From assembly GCA_015231815.1 (NCBI GenBank), contig JADGAW010000026.1, positions 1-17,081 on the forward strand: 17,081 nucleotides of DNA, written 5' to 3'. Below, piece by piece: positions 1 through 6,670 of this stretch. A program made the translations under genes and the position numbers. The notes under the pieces are model-generated. The model was not told the DNA's origin and made no database searches. It was given only the letters and a program-made list of their open reading frames with translations. This DNA comes from Nitrospinota bacterium. GTDB taxonomy: Bacteria > Nitrospinota_A > JADGAW01. Numbering within the stretch: position 1 is the stretch's first letter; each line of letters opens with the position of its first letter.

Positions 1-196
1 ATTGATTACACATGGTTTTTGGTGCGTTTTCCCTGAAGAGGGGGGGAAGGCTCCTGATAGCTTTTCCATTCGCTATTGATAGCTGGTCTTCCCCCTCCAC
101 TCGATCAGTTGGGCTCATGAGCCGCGTTGATGAGATGTTATTGAAACATCAGGCACAAGATAGATGGGAGGATGGTTTCATAGAGCCTCTGCGGTT
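1..196. other. GC-richer unassigned segment at the left edge
   Basis: This stretch lies past the point where the neighbouring glycosyltransferase loses its family pattern (about position 197). It holds 104 G/C in the first 210 bases, against 34 in the next 90, so composition changes here. The motif GGGGGAAG occurs at 42-49 and 199-206 and in reverse orientation at 88-95, and TGATAGCT is directly repeated at 55-62 and 77-84. On the minus strand the glycosyltransferase frame reopens after its stop and stays open to the window edge, but the peptide is not recognisable. It could be the end of an inserted element, a decayed gene end, or a contig-end or assembly artefact. No transposase or intron domain was recognised. 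Confidence 0.4.
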
Positions 197-208
197 GGGG
201 GGAAGACC
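85..208. repeat. 11-bp perfect inverted repeat, arms 85-95 and 198-208
   Basis: GGTCTTCCCCC at 85-95 is the exact reverse complement of GGGGGAAGACC at 198-208. The right arm lies inside the codons for the last family-like residues of the glycosyltransferase. A GC-rich 11-mer match in an AT-rich genome is unlikely to be chance. The repeat could be a terminal repeat of a very small element, or a foldback produced during rearrangement or assembly. Confidence 0.5.
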
Positions 209-1057
209 AAACCCTTCATAGAGGGAAGGAAATACAAAGAGTTTAGCTCCTTTAATTACCGATATCATTTCCCTGTCAGAAGATTTGTCATAAATCCTGA
301 TTCTTTCTTTTACATTTTCAGTGCAGCTTCTTAAATAGGATTCTGCCATAGAGTTTAGTTTTCCAAACAAAACCAAATTAATATCCAGCAAACCTTCCTG
401 AATTAGTTCTGAAAAAGCGACTAAGAGTTTCCAGCAATTTTTATGAGCAAACTTGTTGGTAATTGAAACAAGGTATTCTTGATGGTTAAAAGCACTTTTT
501 TTCTTTTCATTTTGCGCTAACTGAATAAAGTCTTTATCGATTTGAAGGTAAACGACCTTTATATTTCCCGGGTCAACCCCATAAAATTTAACAATTTCAT
601 TCTTTGAGAAATTACTGTCAGTGAAAACAGTTGAAGAAGCTTTTATTGCCTTCCTGACAAAAATATTATAGTAATGGTAATGAAGCGGTTTTTTCTTCCC
701 TAACATAAAGTAATGCATCATATCGTGAATGGTAACAATACTTTTACACGGAGTAAAGTATGGGAACCCATAGGATGGTAAATGGTAAAGATCTATTTTC
801 TCTTTTTTGAGTATTACCGGGATTTTAAATTGTTCAATTATTGTATAGGGTTGGATATCAACAAATTTGAAATTCAAATTTTTTTCCTGTACGAAATTTT
901 TTGTATTACAGTTGTGGTTTAAAAGAACGAGAAATTCAAGCCCGTTTGTATCAACATTCTTTAAGCTGGAAATCAGTTCATTGGTGTAACGGGCTATTCC
1001 ATGGAGTTGTTCTGTTATTACTCTCCCATCAATACAAACCCTTTTGTTTGAAGTCAT
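149..1057 (-). CDS. Glycosyltransferase family 4 (GT-B, group 1), C-terminally truncated
   Basis: This is a sugar transferase of the GT4 family, which builds polysaccharide or LPS chains from nucleotide sugars in the cytoplasm. Family features in order are an N-terminal start resembling IGIDAR..GVGRY (residues 8-25), a VTIHDMMHYF segment of the first Rossmann half, a TDSNFSKNEIVKFYGVDP stretch, a nucleotide-binding loop with AHKN, and FVFPSLYEGFGLPP at 274-287, where E281 belongs to the EX7E motif. After P287 the family would continue with EAMACG.PV and about 70 more residues. Here 15 unrelated residues and a stop follow. ATG at 1057 is preceded by AGGG at a short distance. The gene is probably inactive or chimeric. 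Truncation coincides with the composition change and the inverted repeat to its left. Sugar and acceptor specificity cannot be told. Confidence 0.8.
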   Translation of the reverse strand: MTSNKRVCIDGRVITEQLHGIARYTNELISSLKNVDTNGLEFLVLLNHNCNTKNFVQEKNLNFKFVDIQPYTIIEQFKIPVILKKEKIDLYHLPSYGFPYFTPCKSIVTIHDMMHYFMLGKKKPLHYHYYNIFVRKAIKASSTVFTDSNFSKNEIVKFYGVDPGNIKVVYLQIDKDFIQLAQNEKKKSAFNHQEYLVSITNKFAHKNCWKLLVAFSELIQEGLLDINLVLFGKLNSMAESYLRSCTENVKERIRIYDKSSDREMISVIKGAKLFVFPSLYEGFGLPPNRRGSMKPSSHLSCA

Positions 1058-1375
1058 TAAACCCTATTGTTATTGTAAAAAGTAGAATATTATATGTTTT
1101 TCTTCAATAATTTTAGGTTGAGGAATGTGAATCCTTACATATTCCACACATCACCGTCCCAGAAGAGTCGTGCAGCAGTTTTATAATGCCATGAAAGCTG
1201 TTTGGCTTCTCAGGTAATTCATCAATCTATTTTGAGGCAAGAAAAGGTTGTCGTTATGGTAAAACTATTTCCAGCATTATGAGGAGAGTCTCTGAAGCAG
1301 TTCATTTTAAGAATTACTTTTTACATTTACCTCTTTGACGTTAAAATAGCCCTCTTCTAAAAATAAATATAGAAA
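1058..1375. other. 318-base gap between divergent genes; possible gene remnant
   Basis: This gap separates the minus-strand glycosyltransferase from the plus-strand methionine-pathway gene. No tRNA fold, riboswitch core or intact gene was seen. Positions 1131-1270 are a little richer in G/C (57 of 140) and all frames show short codon-like stretches broken by stops, for example on the plus strand from about 1192 to 1336. These could be a decayed gene, but no family was recognised. Confidence 0.35.
1335..1363 (+). promoter_or_regulatory. Possible sigma70-type promoter for the methionine/folate fusion gene
   Basis: TTGACG at 1335-1340 is followed after 17 bases by TAAAAA at 1358-1363. The -35 box is good and the -10 box is poor. 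Transcription would begin only a few bases before the ATG at 1376, giving a nearly leaderless mRNA, which fits the absence of a Shine-Dalgarno sequence there. Confidence 0.35.
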
Positions 1376-3244
1376 ATGCAGAGAATAACCGAATATCTTG
1401 CCAACAAAAACTCCTATATTGTTGCTGATGGAGCGATGGGCACAATGCTTTACAGTAAAGGTGCTGGAATTAACAAATGCTTTGAGCTTCTCAATATAGA
1501 ACAGGAAAAACTGGTGAGGGAGGTTCATCAGGAATATATTAAGGCTGGGGCAAAACTTATCTTCACCAACACCTTTGGTGGAAATTCATTTAGACTTGCA
1601 AAACATTCACTAGCAGGTAAGGTTGAGGAAATTAACCGAAGAGCTGTCAAGATTGCAAAAGAAGCAGCAGAAAAATCAAATGTTTGGATAGGGGCTTCAA
1701 TAGGTCCTATTGGTCAGGCAGTTGAGCCATATGGAAGGGTAAAAAAAACTGAAGCAGAGGAAGCATTTTATCAACAGGCAAAAGTATTAATTGAAGAGGA
1801 AGTTGACCTCATTGCACTGGAAACTTTTCTTTCCATAACAGAAGCAAGTATTGCTTTGGAAGCAGTTAACAGAGTGAAAGCGGAATTAAAACAAGAAACA
1901 CCCGTGGCACTTTTATTCTCGTTCGACCATCAAGGTAAAAGTGATACAGGCAGAACCGCAAAGCAGGTAATGAGAACTGTTAAGAATTGGAAGGTTGATA
2001 TTTTCGGTGCAAATTGTAGTACAGGACCGCAGCCGATGTTAAAAGTTATGCAGGAAATGGCTTCCGAGACATCAAAGCCCCTTTTGGCAAAACCAAACGC
2101 TGGAATGCCGGAAATGAAGGATGGGCGCCTTATTTACATGGCAACCCCAGATTATTTCCTCACCTATGCAAAACGTTTTATGAAGGTTGGTGTTAGAGTA
2201 CTTGGCGGCTGTTGCGGATCAACTCCTGAACATATTAAATATATTGCCAACTGTGTTAAAGCTTATGGCTATAGTGAGTCGGATGTTGTCGTTAATATTG
2301 AGGAAAAAAAGTTTGAGGAAAATAAAGTTGATGCTGTTGCCTTAAAGGATAAAAGCCCTTTTGCCCGAAAACTATCTGAGGGGAAATTTGTCGTTTCTGT
2401 TGAAGTTTTACCCCCACGCGGAGCCAATCCAACAAAGGTGATAGAAGCAATTAAAAGGTTAAAGGGGGCTGGAGTTGATGCAGTGAATGTTCCTGATGGT
2501 CCAAGAGCATCGGCTCGAATGTCATCAATGGCTCTTTGCCAACTTATTATTTCTCAGGCGGGCATGGAGCCAATTATTCATTACACCTGTCGTGACAGAA
2601 ACCTCTTAGGTATGCAATCTGACCTTTTGGGAGCAAATGCAATTGGAATTCACAATATTCTTGCAATTACCGGAGATCCACCAAAGCTGGGAAATTACCC
2701 TGATGCAACGGCGGTTTATGATGTTGATTCCATTGGGTTAACAAAAATGATGAACAACCTGAACCACGGAATTGATATTGTCGGCAACTCCATTGGCGAA
2801 GCCACAGCAATTTGCATTGGTGTAGCTGCAAACCCTGGTTCACTAGATATTGAGCAGGAAATGGAACGATTGAGAAAAAAGGTAGAAAACGGAGCAGAGT
2901 TTATAATGACTCAACCAGTTTTTGATGCAGAGTATCTCCATTCCTTTATGAAACGAATCAAGGAGTTCAAAATACCTGTTTTGGTTGGTATATTACCTAT
3001 CGCAAGCCATAAAGTTGCGGAATTTCTTCATAATGAAGTTCCCGGAATGCAGTTGCCGGAAAATATTCGGAAAAGAATGAAAAAAGCTGGGGACGGTGAA
3101 GATGGAAAAGCAGAGGGAATTGAGCTTGCTCGTGAAGCTTTACGGCAAACAAAAGAAATGGTTGAAGGAGCATATATTATGGCTCCCGTTGGTGGAGTAA
3201 ATACTGCACTGAAAGTAATTGAAGGAATTATTGAAAGACACTAA
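1376..3244 (+). CDS. Bifunctional homocysteine S-methyltransferase / 5,10-methylenetetrahydrofolate reductase
   Basis: A 622-residue fusion of two methionine-cycle enzymes. Residues about 1-305 are a Pfam S-methyl_trans (MetH/BHMT-like) barrel with DGAMGTML near the start and the three zinc-binding cysteines C214 (GANCSTG), C279 and C280 (GGCCGS), which activate the homocysteine thiol. Residues about 335-620 are a MetF-type FAD-dependent reductase that makes 5-methyl-THF. SVEVLPPRG supplies the active-site Glu (E343), followed by CRDRN, ITGDPPK and MTQPVFD. The architecture matches Bacillus YitJ-type proteins. There is no cobalamin-binding or reactivation domain, so the protein is not a complete MetH. 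The methyl donor for the first domain is unclear from sequence (S-methylmethionine, or a corrinoid partner protein). No S-box riboswitch is visible upstream. It ends well before the signalling cluster and appears to be a separate unit. Confidence 0.93.
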   Translation: MQRITEYLANKNSYIVADGAMGTMLYSKGAGINKCFELLNIEQEKLVREVHQEYIKAGAKLIFTNTFGGNSFRLAKHSLAGKVEEINRRAVKIAKEAAEKSNVWIGASIGPIGQAVEPYGRVKKTEAEEAFYQQAKVLIEEEVDLIALETFLSITEASIALEAVNRVKAELKQETPVALLFSFDHQGKSDTGRTAKQVMRTVKNWKVDIFGANCSTGPQPMLKVMQEMASETSKPLLAKPNAGMPEMKDGRLIYMATPDYFLTYAKRFMKVGVRVLGGCCGSTPEHIKYIANCVKAYGYSESDVVVNIEEKKFEENKVDAVALKDKSPFARKLSEGKFVVSVEVLPPRGANPTKVIEAIKRLKGAGVDAVNVPDGPRASARMSSMALCQLIISQAGMEPIIHYTCRDRNLLGMQSDLLGANAIGIHNILAITGDPPKLGNYPDATAVYDVDSIGLTKMMNNLNHGIDIVGNSIGEATAICIGVAANPGSLDIEQEMERLRKKVENGAEFIMTQPVFDAEYLHSFMKRIKEFKIPVLVGILPIASHKVAEFLHNEVPGMQLPENIRKRMKKAGDGEDGKAEGIELAREALRQTKEMVEGAYIMAPVGGVNTALKVIEGIIERH

Positions 3245-3413
3245 CAGAAACTATTAAAATACTACTTTCTCTACCTCTCTTAACCAATAAATAAGCTAAA
3301 ATAGCTAAACATTACATCTCCACGTAATTATTCTCATGAATCCTATTTAGTTTTCAACCGAAGTTTCTCTGTTATCAAGTATTTTGTAGGATGTTTTAAA
3401 TAAATTGAAGACC

Positions 3414-3417
3414 GAGG
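3414..3417 (+). promoter_or_regulatory. Ribosome binding site that fixes the diguanylate cyclase start
   Basis: GAGG lies 5 bases before ATG at 3423. An in-frame TTG at 3405 would extend the protein by six residues but has only AT-rich sequence before it. MVKKILLVEDS is also the normal beginning of a receiver domain, so 3423 is preferred. Confidence 0.75.
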
Positions 3418-3422
3418 AAAAA

Positions 3423-4697
3423 ATGGTAAAGAAAATTTTGCTGGTTGAAGACAGCAAAACAAGCGGATTTATATATAAGCAGAAAATTGAAGTTGACACC
3501 GAGTACAAAGTTGATTGGGCTCTGACCCTTGCAGAAGCAAAAGAGTTTCTTGATAAGAATCAAGGAAATTATTTTGCTGGTGTACTCGACTTTAACCTGC
3601 CAGACTCAATGAAGGGGGAAATTATTGATGAAGTTGTAAACAGAGATATCCCCTCCATCGTCTTTACCGGGCTTGTTGATGAAGAAGTACGAAACATTTC
3701 CTGGTCAAAAAGGGTTGTCGATTACATCCCTAAAGGGAAAAAAAATAGTATCAATGACGTTATTTCCCTCATTAAAAGGCTTGAGAAGAATAAGGAAAGA
3801 GTTGTTCTTGTCGTTGATGACTCCAAATTATCAAGAACATTACTGGTAACCCTGCTTAAGGTTCATCAATACACAATTTTGGAAGCAGAAAGCGGACATG
3901 ATGCTCTTGAAATTCTTCAAAAATATCCGGAGGTTAAGCTGATTATTACTGATGCCATTATGGAGGGAATGGACGGCTTCGAACTAACAGAAAAGGTTAG
4001 GGATGATTTCTCAAAAGAAGAATTGGCAATTATTGGTATCTCCTCTCAAGGGAAAAATGTTTTTGCAGCAAAGTTCATTAAAGCAGGTGCAAATGACTTC
4101 CTTATAAAACAAACATTTCTTACTGAAGAGTTTTATTGTCGAGTACACCAAAGTATAGAAGCACTGGAAAATATTCAAAAAATTAAAGAAGCTGCAGTAA
4201 AAGATTTCTTGACAGGACTACACAACCGCAGATACTTCTTTGATGCAGGGAAAAAGATTCATGCTCATTCAAGAAGAGAAAAACACTCCCTTTGTTGCTG
4301 CATGATTGACATTGACTATTTTAAAAAGGTCAACGATAACTATGGTCATGAGGTAGGTGATATTGTTCTGAAACATATTGCAACAACCCTGCAAATGAAC
4401 TTCCGTGAAACTGATATTGTTGCGCGATTCGGAGGCGAGGAGTTTTGCATACTCGCAGTAAATATTGAGGAGAATGATGCTTTACGGCTTTTTGAAAACA
4501 TCCGTAAAAATATTGAAGAAACTGAAATTGAATTACATGACGGCACAAAGGTTCAAGTAACGATTAGTGCCGGAATTTTCTCTAAGTATATGGATGATTT
4601 AAATGAAATGGTTAAGGAGTCAGACCAAATGCTCTACAAAGCAAAAGAAACAGGAAGAAATAAAATTGTAATGAAACGGGATTCTGTTGAAAAGTAA
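3423..4697 (+). CDS. PleD-like response regulator diguanylate cyclase (REC-REC-GGDEF)
   Basis: This 424-residue protein should make c-di-GMP from two GTP on phosphorylation. The first receiver starts at residue 3 with VEDS (E9, D10) and has phospho-acceptor D56 in LDFNLPD and a Lys in YIPKG. The second begins near residue 130 with VVDDS and has D177 in ITDAIMEGMDG. From about residue 260 (DFLTGLHNRR) a GGDEF domain carries the catalytic signature GGEEF at 337-341. RETD at 328-331, exactly five residues before it, is a canonical RxxD inhibitory I-site, so product inhibition is expected. No membrane segment is present, so it is cytosolic. Domain order is that of Caulobacter PleD, but the first receiver has an unusual loop (LDFNLPDSMKGE). 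It is followed after 66 bases by the cyclase gene on the same strand, suggesting an operon. The cognate kinase could be the hybrid kinase at 7854. Start chosen at 3423 for its GAGG. Confidence 0.93.
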   Translation: MVKKILLVEDSKTSGFIYKQKIEVDTEYKVDWALTLAEAKEFLDKNQGNYFAGVLDFNLPDSMKGEIIDEVVNRDIPSIVFTGLVDEEVRNISWSKRVVDYIPKGKKNSINDVISLIKRLEKNKERVVLVVDDSKLSRTLLVTLLKVHQYTILEAESGHDALEILQKYPEVKLIITDAIMEGMDGFELTEKVRDDFSKEELAIIGISSQGKNVFAAKFIKAGANDFLIKQTFLTEEFYCRVHQSIEALENIQKIKEAAVKDFLTGLHNRRYFFDAGKKIHAHSRREKHSLCCCMIDIDYFKKVNDNYGHEVGDIVLKHIATTLQMNFRETDIVARFGGEEFCILAVNIEENDALRLFENIRKNIEETEIELHDGTKVQVTISAGIFSKYMDDLNEMVKESDQMLYKAKETGRNKIVMKRDSVEK

Positions 4698-4707
4698 AGC
4701 CGCTTTA
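4695..4707. repeat. 13-bp palindrome at the diguanylate cyclase stop codon
   Basis: TAAAGC-c-GCTTTA is a perfect 6+1+6 dyad that includes the TAA stop (4695-4697). It sits just before the strong ribosome binding site at 4716-4720. It could be a small operator half-site pair or a weak hairpin. It has no T-tract, so it is not an intrinsic terminator. Confidence 0.3.
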
Positions 4708-4726
4708 AACATTTTGGAGGAAAAAT

Positions 4727-4786
4727 ATGGGGTTTATATCTTATTACTTATTAATTCAATCATATGGCAGAAAAGAAAAACGTTAA
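4727..4786 (+). CDS. Possible 19-residue leader ORF overlapping the cyclase start
   Basis: GGAGG at 4716-4720 is followed, six bases later, by ATG at 4727. The reading frame gives 19 residues (MGFISYYLLIQSYGRKEKR) and stops at 4784-4786, 22 bases inside the next gene in a different frame. This is the best Shine-Dalgarno sequence in the cluster, while the large gene at 4764 has none. The peptide may be a translated leader that couples translation into the cyclase gene, or the ribosome site may simply load ribosomes that restart at 4764. No homologue can be claimed for so short a peptide. A start for the big gene in this frame is ruled out because its MAEKK start is shared with the downstream paralogue. 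Confidence 0.45.
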   Translation: MGFISYYLLIQSYGRKEKR

Positions 4787-6670
4787 AATTGGCGATTTCA
4801 TAATTCAAAAACTCAACTTAGAAAAGGACAAAGTTTATAAATTTCTCAACATGCAAAGTTACCTCGACGATAAAGTTGGGGAAATCGCTCTTGAAGAGAA
4901 ACATATTACGGAAAAGGAACTGGGAAAAATATTGTCCCTCCAAAAATCTCAAAAACTAACCTTTGGATGTGCTGCGATATCTTTGGGGTATATGAAAAGT
5001 TCTCAGCTTAAACTTGTTCTTGATATTCAAGCTCAAAACAAGCAAAGAATAGGAGAATTGCTCGTTAAAGAAGGTATTATTACTCAGGAAAACCTTTTTA
5101 AAATACTTGATGAATATTATACGGAAAATAAAAAACAGTTTAATATCATAAGTTTTGCCCACAATTCAGTTAATCAGGAAATTCAGAATGTTTTAAAACC
5201 ATACCACTATGGCTTTACTGCCTGCAATGACGAAGAGAAATTATCTGCCCTTATCAAAAAAGTAAAACCGCACTTAATTGTTTTAGATAAAGAAAAGGGG
5301 CGATTTACCAAGGTAATTAAGAACATCAAGGAATCCAAAGAATCTTCTCACATTAAAATTGCTCTTTTATCAAGAAGCAAGGAAATTTTCAAGATGGTTA
5401 CCGGTTATGAAATTGGAATTGATTATTTCCTCCCCCTTCCCTTTGAGGCAAAACATTTTATAAACATCATCATAGATTCTGAAATTCAACATGCCAAAAG
5501 GCAAAAAAAACGTATTCTTATTGTTGATGATAGCCACCTTGTTCGTTTGTCCATTGCTCAAGAGCTCCAGCAAAGTGGTTATCAAATCCTTACCGCAACA
5601 AATGGTGAAGAAGCTGTTGAAATTGCTTTATTGGAAAAACCTGATTTAATTACCATGGACATAAATATGCCGGTAATGAACGGTTATGAAGCGTGTCATG
5701 CAATCAAGTCAAACCACATTACCAAAAATATTCCCATCATTATTCTTACCTCAAACAATACTCAGCAAGAACGAGAAAAAGGTTTTGCTGTAGGTGCTAT
5801 TGAGTACTTCACCAAGCCTTTTACCAAAGGTTATCTCAGGAATTACATCAATCATCTTTTAACAAGTTCTGGTAAAACGAGGGAAGAAAAATTATTGGTG
5901 GCAGATGATAGCTTGATATGCAGAAATATCTTCTCTGCTGTATTTAATAAATATGGTTATCAACATGAAATGGTTGATAACGGACAAGCGGTAATTGACT
6001 ATTTAGAAAAAGGCTATACTCCATCAACAATTCTTCTTGATTACCAGATGCCAATTATGGATGGTCTTGAGGCCTGTAAAATCCTCAAACAGGATGAGCG
6101 CTACAGAAATATCCCAATTATCATTGTAACGGGCTCATCTGAAAAGGATGACGTACTTAAAGCACTAAAAATAGGGGCAGATGATTACCTTATTAAGCCA
6201 TTTGACGGTGATGAGTTAATTGCCAGAATAGAAACCCATATCAGAAACTTTACTCTTCTGGAAAAACTAAAACAACAAAACCAGCTCCTACGTGAGAATG
6301 AGAAGGCGTTAATGGAAGCTCAAGCATATTCCCGAAACATCATTGACAGTTCAATTGATATGATAATTACCTGCGATAACGACCAAAAAATTGTTGAGTT
6401 TAATAAGGCAGCTGAAGCAACCTTTGGTTATAAAAAAGAGGAAATCGTCGGAAAAGACTTCTCACTTCTCTATGCAGATGAAAAAGCAGAACTGAGGGTT
6501 CAAAAAGAGTTAAAGGAAACGGGAAAATTTTACGGTGAATCATTGGAAAAACGAAAAAACGGTGCCATATTTCCAGCATCCATTTCTGCATCTTTGCTCA
6601 AAGATGCGCATGGTAAAGTAATCCTTGGGACGATGGGTGTTTCAAGAGATATAACAAAGCTGAAGCTTGC
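4764..6670 (+). repeat. Copy 1 of a duplicated 1.9-kb sensor cassette
   Basis: This covers the N-terminal repeats, three receivers and the PAS domain of the cyclase protein. It is colinear with 7854-9760, and both copies are exactly 1907 bases. Over the second receiver, 14 of 119 aligned residues differ by eye. Similarity ends just past ACAAAGCTGAAGCTTGC (6654-6670), which is identical in the two copies. Confidence 0.85.

Noticed and set aside
1..230. Group II intron end inside the glycosyltransferase
   Set aside because: No domain V hairpin, no GUGYG 5' end and no reverse-transcriptase motif were found.
1058..1375. SAM riboswitch (S-box) before the methionine gene
   Set aside because: No S-box core or terminator/anti-terminator pair could be recognised.
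3405..3422. TTG start extending the diguanylate cyclase by six residues
   Set aside because: ATG 3423 has GAGG five bases upstream and begins exactly as a receiver domain should.
4698..4763. c-di-GMP riboswitch before the cyclase gene
   Set aside because: The gap is only 66 bases and lacks the GEMM conserved blocks.
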